Source: CBDDLD01 sp965230605 (GTDB lineage Bacteria > Bacteroidota > Bacteroidia > Flavobacteriales > Flavobacteriaceae). From it: a stretch of 64,000 nt of DNA. The stretch spans positions 1,922,001-1,986,000 of the forward strand of contig CBDDLD010000004.1 in NCBI GenBank assembly GCA_965230605.1, read 5' to 3'. Shown here one piece after another: positions 26,080 through 35,411 of the stretch. Position 1 is the stretch's first letter. Each line of letters opens with the position of its first letter. Position numbers and translations under genes: made by a program. The notes beneath the pieces were generated by a model, which made no database searches, was not told the origin of the DNA, and was given only the letters and a program-made list of their open reading frames with translations.

Positions 26080-26661
26080 TTAAGAAAAACGAATATGTTG
26101 CTTACGAATTTCACTTAAATATTCAGGTGAGATACTTAAATAGGATGCAATCATATACTGGGGCACGCGCTGTACAAAGTCTGGTAATACTTTGACCATA
26201 TTGTAATAGCGTTCGCTACTGTTTTGCTTCATGTAAAACTCGTTCTTCCTATGTATAGCTATAAGCATATTCTCTGTAATAATTCTAAAAACACGCTCTA
26301 ATTTAGGAACCTTAGCATACAGTTCTTCTAAATTGTTTTTTGTTACACAAAGTACTGTAGTGTCCTCGATGGCTTGTATGGAAGACAATGAAGGTGTTTC
26401 ATTGACAAAACTATCCAGATTGGTAATCCACCAATTTTCAATGGCAAAAAACTCTATATGTTCATCACCTTTTTCATCAGTATTAAAAAGCCTTAATAAA
26501 CCTTCAATTATAAAATATTTATGATGACATGTATCACCCTGGTTAAGAAGAAATGTCTTCTTCTTTATTGAAACGACAGATAGCTTTTCGAAGATTATAT
26601 CTATCTCATTATCATCAAATGTTACATAACGATCTAGATATTGTTTTAATTGTAATTTCAT
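26080..26661 (-). CDS. Crp/Fnr family transcription regulator
   Basis: 193 residues: an N-terminal cyclic-nucleotide-binding-like beta roll (KTFLLNQGDTCHHKYFIIEGLLRLF) and a C-terminal helix-turn-helix (MIASYLSISPEYLSEIRK). It belongs to the Bacteroidetes subfamily that lacks the Fnr cysteine cluster and conserved cAMP-binding arginine, so the ligand is uncertain. It precedes the AhpD-like gene, a frequent association with redox or stress genes. Confidence 0.9.
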   Translation of the reverse strand: MKLQLKQYLDRYVTFDDNEIDIIFEKLSVVSIKKKTFLLNQGDTCHHKYFIIEGLLRLFNTDEKGDEHIEFFAIENWWITNLDSFVNETPSLSSIQAIEDTTVLCVTKNNLEELYAKVPKLERVFRIITENMLIAIHRKNEFYMKQNSSERYYNMVKVLPDFVQRVPQYMIASYLSISPEYLSEIRKQHIRFS

Positions 26662-26684
26662 GAGTATTCAAAGATACTCTAAAA

Positions 26685-27632
26685 CTACTTAATTAACCGC
26701 TCTACAATGGCTTTTGTTGGTAAGATTTCTTTGGTGTATTCTATACTTGGACCAGCGACCCAAACCGTTTTATAAGTTGCCTTTTTGGCGGCTTTTTCTG
26801 TAGCCTTCATGCCTATTGAGAAACGTATCATCTTCACCCATTTTTTCAACTTTCTGTTTTTGTTGAGTACATTCTCTAACCATGTGGCTTTAGTTCCTAT
26901 TTTTTGAACATAGGGTGTATTGATTACAGTACACGGCGTGCCCGAAATGCGCTCCGTCATCACAATATCGTCAGCACCGTAATCCACACAGGCCTGTTTG
27001 TATTCTTGGGTGACATTAGCTTCTTCTGAAGCAATAAAAGGACTTCCAACTGACACCCCTTCTGCACCATAGCTTAGCATATTATCAATATCGGCTTTAC
27101 ACCCTACGCCTCCGGCAGAAATCACCGGGATGTTACAATTGCTTTTTAACTCATGAATTAAGGCTTCCGGAGTCATATTACCTCTATGCCCGCCAGCTTC
27201 ATTATTCACTGCAATAACGGCGTCAGCACCTAGGCCTTCCACTTTTTTAGCAAACTTTAAATCGACAACATCACAAAACACCTTAATCCCTACTTTATGA
27301 GCTTCCTTAATCGTTTCTTCAGGACTTCCTAAAGAAGTAATGATGAAATCGCAACCTTCTTCGCATAGGACTTCCAATTGCTTTCTGTACTTAACATTAG
27401 ACTTGTTGACGATAAGATTGAATCCGAAAGAGCCACCTTCAACTTTAGCTTTATGCAGTTCCCTAACCGCAGCTCTTAACTCTTCCAATGTTCTGTAATT
27501 TAAAGCGGGAATACAACCAGCAATACCACCTTTCATAGCTTCAGTAACCATAGCAACGTTAGAGACTAAAAACATTGGTGCCTGAATGATAGGATATTTG
27601 ATATTTAACATGCGTGTCAGTGCGGTGTCCAT
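26685..27632 (-). CDS. Nitronate monooxygenase / enoyl-ACP reductase-like FMN protein
   Basis: 315-residue TIM-barrel flavoprotein of the 2-nitropropane dioxygenase family: KYPIIQAPMFLVSN, FNLIVNKSN, GADAVIAVNNEAGGHRG with the conserved His-Arg, VISAGGVG for FMN phosphate, and AEGVSVGSPFIAS. Related proteins include FabK. The gene has its own promoter region with TATATTTG at 27656-27649 on the minus strand and a 20-base palindrome just upstream, suggesting tight regulation. Confidence 0.88.
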   Translation of the reverse strand: MDTALTRMLNIKYPIIQAPMFLVSNVAMVTEAMKGGIAGCIPALNYRTLEELRAAVRELHKAKVEGGSFGFNLIVNKSNVKYRKQLEVLCEEGCDFIITSLGSPEETIKEAHKVGIKVFCDVVDLKFAKKVEGLGADAVIAVNNEAGGHRGNMTPEALIHELKSNCNIPVISAGGVGCKADIDNMLSYGAEGVSVGSPFIASEEANVTQEYKQACVDYGADDIVMTERISGTPCTVINTPYVQKIGTKATWLENVLNKNRKLKKWVKMIRFSIGMKATEKAAKKATYKTVWVAGPSIEYTKEILPTKAIVERLIK

Positions 27633-27663
27633 AATGTTTGATTTTCAACAAATATAATTATTT

Positions 27664-27683
27664 TTATTATGCATGCATAATAA
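27664..27683. promoter_or_regulatory. Perfect 20-base palindrome upstream of the nitronate monooxygenase gene
   Basis: TTATTATGCATGCATAATAA reads the same on both strands. It covers the expected -33/spacer region of the minus-strand promoter whose -7 (TATATTTG) lies at 27656-27649. Its half-sites TTATTATGC match those at 16670-16687, implying one shared dimeric regulator. Confidence 0.6.
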
Positions 27684-27688
27684 TTTAA

Positions 27689-28918
27689 TCAATCAAATTG
27701 ATAATACCCACATTTTAAATAGGCCCCTTCAGGAAATTCAATAGGATGATCCATATCGTGATGCGTATTTAAAATATTAGTAACCCTTCTAGGCTGCGAT
27801 CGGAGTGTTTGCATGTTGATATCAAAAAAAGATTGAGCCAACACCCTAGAAGAACAGGATGCTAATACCAGAAGCCCATTCTCTGCTGTAAGTTGAGCCC
27901 CTAAAGCTGCTAGTTGTGCATATTTCTTTTTTGCCAATGCAATCTCAGATTGTTGTTTAGCAAAACTAGGTGGGTCTATAACGACCACATCATAAGTAAC
28001 GCCTTTGGATGTTAGAGCTTTCATCTCTTCAAATGCATCACCGGCAATAGTATGATGCGTACCAGTATACTCATTCAGTTTTCCATTACGATATGCAATC
28101 TCTAATGCTTGCTTACTAATATCTAAACTAGTCACTGAAGTGGCACCATTAAACAAGGCATGCACAGAAAATCCACCCGCATAAGAAAATACATCCAAGA
28201 CTGTTTTACCTTTACTCATCTCTCCTACGCGCTTCCTGTTATGACGATGATCTAAAAAGTAACCGGTTTTATGTCCTTTGATCACATTTGCTGAAAATGC
28301 TACACCATGCTCTGTGAATTCAACAACCTCATCTTCTAAACTTCCATAAACCACATCTCCATCTTTTAACTCATGTCCATCTGTATTTTGTAGTCCCCTG
28401 CTCAATCTGATTACTATGGTATCTGCAGACGATACACTTTGTAGGCCAGGTAAAATCTGGTCCAAGTAAGGGAGCCAAATTCCTGAATAGAGCTTCACTA
28501 CCAAGACTGTATTGTATACATCAGCAATCAAACCCGGGAAGCCATCATTTTCACCAAATAGCATTCTATAACTATTTGTATTTGTTGCCAAAAGCTCTAA
28601 ACGTTTCTGATGGGCGTTTTCAATCTTGTGCTGAAAAAAGTCTGCATTGATCTCTACCCTAGACGCTTTGCTATGGATCATTTTAATTCGAATTGGGGAA
28701 TCAGCATCATAAAGACCTAAACCAATCATAGCGTTGGTCTTTTTACCAAAAATTACAGCAAGGTCTCCAGTTTTAGCATCGGCATTGATCTTAGTGATAC
28801 TGTTAGAAAACACCCAGGGATGCCCTTTCACTACAAATTGTTCGCCTTTATTATTAAGCTTAATAGCCAGGCGCTTTGGTGTGTATGAATGCTCTATGTG
28901 TTTGGAGAATGTTATCAT
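27689..28918 (-). CDS. Class I SAM-dependent 23S rRNA cytosine methyltransferase (RlmI-like)
   Basis: Start chosen at ATG 28918 because the open frame upstream (to 28957) lies inside the dnaK terminator. The protein has an N-terminal PUA domain (LNNKGEQFVVKGHPWVFSNSI), a central EEHGR-like region with FTEHGVAFSANVIKGHKTGYFLDHR, a Rossmann SAM site VLDVFSYAGGFSVHA, and the catalytic DPPSFA motif. RlmI/YccW enzymes make 5-methylcytosine in 23S rRNA. Length (about 409) is slightly above E. coli RlmI. Confidence 0.9.
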   Translation of the reverse strand: MITFSKHIEHSYTPKRLAIKLNNKGEQFVVKGHPWVFSNSITKINADAKTGDLAVIFGKKTNAMIGLGLYDADSPIRIKMIHSKASRVEINADFFQHKIENAHQKRLELLATNTNSYRMLFGENDGFPGLIADVYNTVLVVKLYSGIWLPYLDQILPGLQSVSSADTIVIRLSRGLQNTDGHELKDGDVVYGSLEDEVVEFTEHGVAFSANVIKGHKTGYFLDHRHNRKRVGEMSKGKTVLDVFSYAGGFSVHALFNGATSVTSLDISKQALEIAYRNGKLNEYTGTHHTIAGDAFEEMKALTSKGVTYDVVVIDPPSFAKQQSEIALAKKKYAQLAALGAQLTAENGLLVLASCSSRVLAQSFFDINMQTLRSQPRRVTNILNTHHDMDHPIEFPEGAYLKCGYYQFD

Positions 28919-28940
28919 TACTTTTGAGGTTGTAAAGTAC

Positions 28941-28972
28941 AAAAAAACGCAGCCCATTAGGACTGCGTTTTT
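28941..28972 (-). terminator. Intrinsic terminator of dnaK
   Basis: A 10-base perfect stem (AAAAACGCAG and its complement at 28943-28952 and 28963-28972) with a 10-base loop; on the minus strand it ends in seven T. It lies 20 bases after the dnaK stop codon. Confidence 0.88.
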
Positions 28973-28992
28973 ATATTTAGTATGTAAGATAA

Positions 28993-30900
28993 TTATTTCA
29001 CTTCTTCGAAGTCTACATCTTCTACATCACTACCTTCATCCGGTGCTTGACCGTTCTGACTTGCATCAGGACCAGCAGCACCACCTTGTTGTGCTTCTGC
29101 TTGCGCCTTATACATTTCTTCACTAGCGACTTTCCATGCTTCATTAATCTTTTCTAAAGCTGGTTCTATCACAGCAATATCCTTAGTCTCGTATGCTTTC
29201 TTTAATTCTTCTAACGCCTCTTCAATTGGCTTCTTTTTATCATCAGATAATTTATCACCAAATTCAGATAATTGCTTTTCCGTTTGGAAGATCATAGCAT
29301 CAGCACTGTTCAGCTTGTCTGCAGTTTCTTTTGCTTTAGCATCTGCTTCTGCATTAGCTTCTGCTTCTGCTTTCATCTTTTCGATTTCTTCTTCTGTTAA
29401 TCCTGAAGACGCTTCAATTCTGATGTCTTGAGATTTACCAGTTGCTTTATCTGTGGCAGATACTTTGATGATACCATTCGCATCAATATCGAATGTCACT
29501 TCAATTTGAGGCATCCCTCTTGGTGCTGGTGGAATTCCATCTAAGTGGAAACGACCAATCGTCTTATTATCTGCTGCCATTGGACGCTCTCCTTGTAATA
29601 CATGAATCTCAACAGATGGCTGATTGTCAGCAGCTGTAGAGAACACTTGAGATTTCTTCGTTGGTATTGTGGTATTGGCATCGATAAGCTTAGTCATCAC
29701 ATTACCCATAGTTTCAATACCTAATGATAAAGGTGTTACATCCAATAGTAATACATCTTTAACATCTCCTGTAAGTACACCACCTTGGATACCTGCTCCA
29801 AGAGATACAACTTCGTCAGGATTTACACCTTTACTTGGCGATTTTCCGAAGAAGCTTTCAACAGCAGTTTGAACCGCAGGGATACGTGTAGAACCACCAA
29901 CTAAGATGATCTCATCAATATCGTTCTTTGATAAGCCGGCTGCTTTTAATGCAGACGCACACGGCTCTATCGTACGTTTAATTAAGTCGTCTATTAACTG
30001 TTCAAATTTTGAACGTGTTAATGTACGTACTAAGTGTTTTGGACCACTAGCAGTCGCTGTAATATATGGTAAATTGATCTCTGTTTGTGCAGAAGATGAT
30101 AATTCTATCTTCGCTTTTTCAGCAGCTTCTTTTAAACGTTGTAAAGCCATAGGATCTTTTCTAAGGTCCATGTCTTCTTCTGTTTTAAATTCATCTGCTA
30201 ACCAATTGATAATTCTTTCGTCAACGTCATCACCTCCTAAGTGCGTATCACCGTCTGTAGATAATACTTCAAATACACCGTCTCCTAATTCTAATATAGA
30301 TACATCATGTGTACCTCCACCAAAATCAAATACAACGATCTTTTGGTCTTGTCCTTTTTTATCTAATCCATAAGCTAAAGCTGCTGCTGTAGGTTCGTTG
30401 ATAATTCTACGAACTTTTAGACCAGCAATTTCTCCGGCTTCTTTAGTAGCCTGACGCTGTGCATCATTAAAATATGCCGGTACTGTAATTACAGCTTCAC
30501 TTACATCTTGCCCTAAGTAATCTTCAGCAGTTTTCTTCATTTTCTGAAGAATCATAGCTGATAATTCTTGTGGGGTATATAAACGCCCATCGATATCTAC
30601 TCTAGGCGTGTCATTGTCTCCTTTTACTACTTTGTATGGTACACGCTCTGCTTCTTTCTTCGACTCAGAGTATTTGTTGCCCATAAAACGCTTTATAGAA
30701 TAAACAGTTTTGGTAGGATTAGTCACCGCTTGACGCTTAGCCGGATCCCCAACTTTAATCTCACCGCCTTCTACAAAAGCAATAACAGAAGGTGTAGTTC
30801 GCTTACCTTCTGCATTTGGGATAACAACTGGCTCATTACCTTCCATTACAGACACGCAAGAGTTGGTTGTCCCTAAATCTATTCCAATAATCTTACTCAT
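28993..30900 (-). CDS. dnaK: Molecular chaperone DnaK (Hsp70)
   Basis: 635 residues, full-length Hsp70: GIDLGTTNSCVSV at the N-terminus, FDFGGGTHDVSIL, and ILVGGSTRIPAVQ in the ATPase domain, then the substrate-binding domain (DVTPLSLGIET) and a helical lid ending with a Gly/Gln-rich linker and EVEDVDFEEVK-like tail (DVEDVDFEEVK). No grpE or dnaJ is adjacent. An inverted repeat at 30981-30995 lies 80 bases upstream; no CIRCE element was found. Divergent from the serine dehydratase gene. Confidence 0.98.
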   Translation of the reverse strand: MSKIIGIDLGTTNSCVSVMEGNEPVVIPNAEGKRTTPSVIAFVEGGEIKVGDPAKRQAVTNPTKTVYSIKRFMGNKYSESKKEAERVPYKVVKGDNDTPRVDIDGRLYTPQELSAMILQKMKKTAEDYLGQDVSEAVITVPAYFNDAQRQATKEAGEIAGLKVRRIINEPTAAALAYGLDKKGQDQKIVVFDFGGGTHDVSILELGDGVFEVLSTDGDTHLGGDDVDERIINWLADEFKTEEDMDLRKDPMALQRLKEAAEKAKIELSSSAQTEINLPYITATASGPKHLVRTLTRSKFEQLIDDLIKRTIEPCASALKAAGLSKNDIDEIILVGGSTRIPAVQTAVESFFGKSPSKGVNPDEVVSLGAGIQGGVLTGDVKDVLLLDVTPLSLGIETMGNVMTKLIDANTTIPTKKSQVFSTAADNQPSVEIHVLQGERPMAADNKTIGRFHLDGIPPAPRGMPQIEVTFDIDANGIIKVSATDKATGKSQDIRIEASSGLTEEEIEKMKAEAEANAEADAKAKETADKLNSADAMIFQTEKQLSEFGDKLSDDKKKPIEEALEELKKAYETKDIAVIEPALEKINEAWKVASEEMYKAQAEAQQGGAAGPDASQNGQAPDEGSDVEDVDFEEVK

Positions 30901-30980
30901 AATATATGTGTTAATGCTTTAAATGTTGTTTTAAATTTTACACTAAGCTATTGTCAATCATTATGCCATGACAAAAAATT

Positions 30981-30995
30981 ATGACAGCTTGTCAT
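30981..30995. promoter_or_regulatory. Inverted repeat in the dnaK/sdaA intergenic region
   Basis: ATGACA-GCT-TGTCAT, with another ATGACA at 30967-30972, a 14-base step from the first arm. It lies between the two divergent genes and could be a dimer binding site; heat-shock control of dnaK is one possibility. Confidence 0.4.
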
Positions 30996-31063
30996 TTTTA
31001 TAATTATTTAAAGTTAAATATGTCACTGAAAACCCTATTTTAGCAGTCGTTAATAGCAATGTA

Positions 31064-32491
31064 ATGGAATGTATTTCTGTTTTTGATATGCTTAAAATTG
31101 GTGTGGGACCATCAAGCTCACATACTCTAGGACCATGGCGTGCAGCGGAACGCTGGATCAAAGAATTAAAAGAAAAGCATGTATTTGATAAGGTAGAACA
31201 AATTACCGTAGATCTCTATGGTTCTCTATCCTTAACAGGAAAAGGTCACGCAACTGATTATGCGGTGATGCTCGGACTCACCGGAGCCGATCCTGAAATA
31301 GTACCTGTTGACACTATTGACACTATTATTGCTTCCATAAAAAACACCTCTACCCTCAATTTCAATAATGAAAAACAATTAGCATTTCACGTCAAAGATG
31401 CTATTGTTTTTAATCGTGAGTTTTTACCATTCCATGCTAATGGGTTAACGTTTTCTGCACTTATAGATGGTGAAGTCCATAAATCAACGTATTATTCGGT
31501 TGGAGGCGGTTTTGTAGTCCAGGAAGAACAAGACAGTACCTCTAAAGCCAAAGAACGTATTTTTCAAAAGACATTCCCGTATCCAATTCAAACTGGTGAT
31601 GACTTATTAAAATATTGTGATGAGTTACAGCTTCCTATTTCTGCTGTTGTTTTAAAAAATGAGAGGTCAATTAAAGATGAGGCTTCAATTGATCATGAAT
31701 TAAAGCGTATCTGGAACACTATGCTAGAATGCATGTATATCGGTTGTCATACAGAAGGTAATTTACCGGGAGGTCTTAATGTAAGACGTCGTGCTTTTGA
31801 TTCGCATAAATCACTAATTGGTGACGCTAGCTATACAGATCCTCAAAATTGGCTGGAAACCATTCGTGTGACTAAAGTTAAATTCAGGCAAATTTTTAAG
31901 TGGGTAAGTTGTTTTGCCTTAAGTGTTAATGAGGTTAATGCCTCTTTAGGTCGTGTAGTCACGGCACCTACCAATGGAAGTGCCGGCGTGATCCCTGCAG
32001 TTTTGATGTATTATATGGTTATAGAAAATCATGATGCTGACTTTGAACATGTGAAGAACTTTCTATTGGTTGCCGGAGAAATAGGTAGTATCTTCAAAAA
32101 AGGCGCTACCATATCTGCTGCCATGGGTGGTTGTCAAGCCGAAATAGGTGTGTCTTCAGCTATGGCAGCTGGTGCATTATGCGAACTCTTGGGCGGTTCT
32201 CCCGAACAAGTGTTAATTGCTGCAGAAATTGCTATGGAACATCATTTGGGCTTAACCTGTGATCCTATTGGAGGTTTGGTACAAGTCCCTTGTATTGAAC
32301 GTAATTCTATGGGTGCTATTAAAGCGATTAATGCTGCTGAGTTAGCCTTAGACACCGACCCTAAAAACGTAAAAGTTCCCTTAGACAAGGTCGTATCTAC
32401 CATGTGGCAGACTGCTAAAGATATGCATACCAAGTACAAGGAAACTTCTGAAGGCGGTTTAGCAGTCAGTGTAAATGTCGCCGATTGTTAA
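31064..32491 (+). CDS. sdaA: L-serine ammonia-lyase, single-chain iron-sulfur type
   Basis: 475-residue type 2 L-serine dehydratase in which the beta (N-terminal ACT-like/SDH_beta, ISVFDMLKIGVGPSSSHTLGPWRA) and alpha domains are fused. The alpha domain has VTAPTNGSAGVIPAVL and three Fe-S cysteines in GGCQAEIGVS, LTCDPIGG and QVPCIERNS. It converts serine to pyruvate and ammonia. The preceding dnaK/sdaA intergenic region is 163 bases. It ends 15 bases from the convergent NTF2-like gene. Confidence 0.95.
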   Translation: MECISVFDMLKIGVGPSSSHTLGPWRAAERWIKELKEKHVFDKVEQITVDLYGSLSLTGKGHATDYAVMLGLTGADPEIVPVDTIDTIIASIKNTSTLNFNNEKQLAFHVKDAIVFNREFLPFHANGLTFSALIDGEVHKSTYYSVGGGFVVQEEQDSTSKAKERIFQKTFPYPIQTGDDLLKYCDELQLPISAVVLKNERSIKDEASIDHELKRIWNTMLECMYIGCHTEGNLPGGLNVRRRAFDSHKSLIGDASYTDPQNWLETIRVTKVKFRQIFKWVSCFALSVNEVNASLGRVVTAPTNGSAGVIPAVLMYYMVIENHDADFEHVKNFLLVAGEIGSIFKKGATISAAMGGCQAEIGVSSAMAAGALCELLGGSPEQVLIAAEIAMEHHLGLTCDPIGGLVQVPCIERNSMGAIKAINAAELALDTDPKNVKVPLDKVVSTMWQTAKDMHTKYKETSEGGLAVSVNVADC

Positions 32492-32506
32492 TCATACACT
32501 GCTTGC

Positions 32507-32971
32507 TTAATCTCTACACCCTTGTCGGCGTCTCGTATCTACTAAGTATAGTAATTTCCAATCACCATCTTCTTTAATGAATTGAAAAGAGTTTACACCA
32601 CAGTGACTAAAATTACCATCAAACCAAAACTCGTATGGTGTCCATGCATTGGCCATTTTTCCATCGACCTGAATGCTAAAGTCTAAGAGTTTTTCTTCAA
32701 ATGTCTTGTCTTTAGGAATACCAGCTATGGATTTTATAAACGTATTGTAATCACTTTCATTAAGCAGAGTCTTCCCGTCTCTATTAGAAGCAATAGATTG
32801 TAGGGTTACCTTGTCTGAAGCCATCGCTTTTAAGGCTACAGTATCTTGCTTATGGAACGCATCAAAAAATTCGATAACCTTTGCTTTTACAGCGGCTTTG
32901 TCTTCTTCAGAACTTTGGGCATTTAAATGTACTGATGCAAGTACAGTAATAAGGAGTAGTAGTTTTTTCAT
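32507..32971 (-). CDS. Secreted NTF2-like (SnoaL/DUF4440) protein
   Basis: 154 residues with a signal peptide (MKKLLLLITVLASVHLNAQ) and an NTF2-like cone fold: VIEFFDAFHKQDTVALKAMASD, DFSIQVDGKMANAWTPYEFW and FIKEDGDWKLLYLVDTRR. Such proteins bind small ligands or act as accessory domains; no catalytic assignment is possible. It is divergent from panB. Confidence 0.88.
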   Translation of the reverse strand: MKKLLLLITVLASVHLNAQSSEEDKAAVKAKVIEFFDAFHKQDTVALKAMASDKVTLQSIASNRDGKTLLNESDYNTFIKSIAGIPKDKTFEEKLLDFSIQVDGKMANAWTPYEFWFDGNFSHCGVNSFQFIKEDGDWKLLYLVDTRRRQGCRD

Positions 32972-33077
32972 GTGATAAAGTTTTCAACAAATTAGGAACT
33001 TAAGGGCATTTATAAGCCGTAATAAACAAAAGTTTAACAAAACTGATTATTTTTACATTTCACAAAACACAACACTT

Positions 33078-33896
33078 ATGTCTGTTGCAAAAAAAGAATA
33101 TAAGCGTATTACAGTAAAGACGCTCGTAGATATGAAAACCAATGGTGAAAAGATCTCAATGCTGACGGCTTATGACTACACCATGGCTAAAATTGTAGAT
33201 GGTGCCGGAGTAGATGTTATCCTCGTAGGAGACTCAGCGAGTAATGTAATGGCTGGACATGAAACCACTTTACCCATAACCTTAGACCAGATGATCTATC
33301 ATGCTTCTTCGGTTATACGAGCCATAGACAGAGCCCTAGTCGTTGTTGATCTGCCTTTTGGAAGCTACCAAAGCGATCCTAAAGAAGCATTACGATCAGC
33401 GATTCGTATTATGAAAGAAAGTGGCGGCCATGCCGTTAAGCTTGAAGGTGGTAAAGAAGTCAAAGATTCTATAAAGCGTATCCTCAATGCCGGTATCCCG
33501 GTTATGGGGCATTTGGGACTTACCCCTCAGTCTATCTATAAATTTGGTACCTATACAGTACGTGCAAAGGAAGAGCAAGAAGCTCAGCGCCTAAAGGAAG
33601 ATGCATTAATGCTGGAAAAAGCGGGCTGCTTTGGTATTGTTCTTGAAAAAATACCGGCCAAGCTTGCTAAAGAAGTCGCAGAAAGTGTTTCCATTCCTGT
33701 TATAGGAATTGGTGCCGGTGATGGTGTTGATGGCCAGGTTTTAGTCCTACATGACATGATCGGTATGACCCACGAATTTAATCCGCGATTCTTAAGACGT
33801 TACATGAATTTATATGAGGATATGACCAATGCTATCTCTCAATACGTTGGTGATGTGAAATCGGGCGACTTCCCTAATGATAAGGAACAGTATTAA
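33078..33896 (+). CDS. panB: 3-Methyl-2-oxobutanoate hydroxymethyltransferase
   Basis: First enzyme of pantothenate synthesis, transferring a hydroxymethyl group from methylene-THF to ketoisovalerate. TIM barrel with MLTAYDYTMAKIVD, ILVGDSASNVMAGHETT, VVDLPFGSY, AVKLEGG and VPVMGHLGLTPQS-like IPVMGHLGLTPQS. 272 residues is the normal length. It is followed after 6 bases by an RluA-type gene, a frequent flavobacterial neighbour. No panC or panD lies in the window. Confidence 0.96.
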   Translation: MSVAKKEYKRITVKTLVDMKTNGEKISMLTAYDYTMAKIVDGAGVDVILVGDSASNVMAGHETTLPITLDQMIYHASSVIRAIDRALVVVDLPFGSYQSDPKEALRSAIRIMKESGGHAVKLEGGKEVKDSIKRILNAGIPVMGHLGLTPQSIYKFGTYTVRAKEEQEAQRLKEDALMLEKAGCFGIVLEKIPAKLAKEVAESVSIPVIGIGAGDGVDGQVLVLHDMIGMTHEFNPRFLRRYMNLYEDMTNAISQYVGDVKSGDFPNDKEQY

Positions 33897-33902
33897 ACTA
33901 TA

Positions 33903-34598
33903 ATGTCTAAAATCTTATCAAATCCTTCCAACCTTCAGGTCCTCTATGAAGACAATCATATTATTGTCGTTAATAAGCGTGCTGGTGATATTGTTCAGGG
34001 TGATAAGACAGGAGACACGCCTCTTAGCGATATTGTAAAAGCTTATATTAAAGAAAAGTATAACAAGCCCGGAAATGTGTACCTAGGTGTTGTCCACCGC
34101 TTAGACAGACCTACAACAGGTATTGTATTGTTTGCAAAAACTAGCAAAGCTTTACCCCGACTCAATAAATTATTCGCAGAAAAAACAGCTAAGAAAACAT
34201 ACTGGGCCATTGTTAAGCAACCACCTCCTAAAGAAAAGGACACGCTCATACATTGGTTGAAAAAGAATCCAAAGAACAATAAATCTACAGCCTATATTAA
34301 GGAAACCGGAGATAGTAAAAAGGCCATCTTACATTACAGCGTGATAAAACGCTTGGACCGTTATTATGTATTGGAGATCGCTTTAGAAACCGGAAGACAC
34401 CATCAAATACGAAGTCAATTGTCATCTATCGGTTGTCCTATAAAAGGTGATCTTAAATATGGATTTGATCGTAGCAACAAAGACGGAAGTATACACTTAC
34501 ATGCCAGACAACTTGAGTTTATTCACCCTGTAAAAAAGGAACCTATACGTGTAATTGCTCCACCACCTAAAGACCCATTATGGGATGCCTGCCTATGA
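33903..34598 (+). CDS. RluA family RNA pseudouridine synthase
   Basis: 231-residue pseudouridine synthase with the catalytic Asp in VVHRLDRPTTGIVLFAKT, YWAIVKQ and the RHHQIRSQL motif. It lacks an S4 domain, so it resembles the short RluA/RluC-type enzymes modifying rRNA or tRNA; the target is unknown. It is co-oriented with panB, 6 bases apart, and converges on the histidine kinase gene with a 6-base overlap. Confidence 0.92.
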   Translation: MSKILSNPSNLQVLYEDNHIIVVNKRAGDIVQGDKTGDTPLSDIVKAYIKEKYNKPGNVYLGVVHRLDRPTTGIVLFAKTSKALPRLNKLFAEKTAKKTYWAIVKQPPPKEKDTLIHWLKKNPKNNKSTAYIKETGDSKKAILHYSVIKRLDRYYVLEIALETGRHHQIRSQLSSIGCPIKGDLKYGFDRSNKDGSIHLHARQLEFIHPVKKEPIRVIAPPPKDPLWDACL

Positions 34599-35411
34599 TG
34601 ATTCGAAGTTAAACGGGTAGTTTAAAGTTAGGGTTGTACCTGTTCCTATATTGGAGTCAAGTGTGATTGCAGTATTGATCAGCCCTGCTCTATTCTCCAT
34701 ATTGATCAGTCCTGAGCCTTTCTCTGCAGTAGAGATATCAAAACCATCGCCATCATCTTCAGCATGTATGAGCATATGATCATCATGATAGGTAATCTTT
34801 ACCTCTAAATGCTCCGCATTAGCATATTTGATGGTATTGGAGAAGAATTCTTGAAGTATTCGGAACAGGATGACTTCGTCTTTTTTATTCTCGAAATCGA
34901 CCTTATCGCCTATGACTTCAAAGTTAGCTTTTAAAAGGTTTAATTTATTTAAGCGTGCGATTTCATTAGCTAAAGTGGCGTCAAATCCTTGGTTATAGAT
35001 CACATCGCTATTCAATGATTTAGACAAGGCTCTGACTTCGGTTAAACTGTCTTTTATCACTGCGGCTGTATCGCCCAGTTTAGATTTCATACCATCTTCA
35101 GCTTGGGCCACAAGCATATTGACCTGCATACTGGCAGCGGACAAGAGTTGTCCAACATTATCGTGCAATTCTCTACCAATATGTCTTAAGGTAGCATCTT
35201 GTATCTCTTGCTGCGTTTTTATAAGCTCTTCATCAAACTTGCGTTGTTGTTCGACTTTGTCTAATAACAATTTGTTTTTGCGTTTTTGAAACGCCCTGAA
35301 GAATGTCACAAAAAGAATGACAAAAACTAATAAAGTAATAATAACGTATGTTATTAATACGATTTGTTCTTCAGTTAAAACTTTTTCTTGTATAGAAAGT
35401 ATATAAAACAT
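34593..35411 (-). CDS. NarL-type sensor histidine kinase with one membrane helix
   Basis: 272 residues: one N-terminal membrane segment (about 17-38), coiled coil, a HisKA_3 dimerisation domain with GRELHDNVGQLLSAA (phospho-acceptor His83), and a HATPase with EFFSNTIKYANAEHLEV and DDGDGFDI followed by GSGLINMENRA. There is no periplasmic sensor domain. It overlaps the seven-helix protein gene by 37 bases; the two are surely co-translated, and the membrane protein may be its input module. No response regulator gene is adjacent. Confidence 0.9.
   Translation of the reverse strand: MFYILSIQEKVLTEEQIVLITYVIITLLVFVILFVTFFRAFQKRKNKLLLDKVEQQRKFDEELIKTQQEIQDATLRHIGRELHDNVGQLLSAASMQVNMLVAQAEDGMKSKLGDTAAVIKDSLTEVRALSKSLNSDVIYNQGFDATLANEIARLNKLNLLKANFEVIGDKVDFENKKDEVILFRILQEFFSNTIKYANAEHLEVKITYHDDHMLIHAEDDGDGFDISTAEKGSGLINMENRAGLINTAITLDSNIGTGTTLTLNYPFNFESS

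Noticed and set aside
28919..28957. Longer N-terminus for the RlmI-like methyltransferase
   Set aside because: The extra codons lie within the dnaK terminator hairpin and do not resemble the start of the PUA domain.
29906..30373. 155-codon open frame on the plus strand opposite dnaK
   Set aside because: It is the complement of a highly conserved coding sequence with strong codon preference, has no promoter and no recognisable protein pattern.
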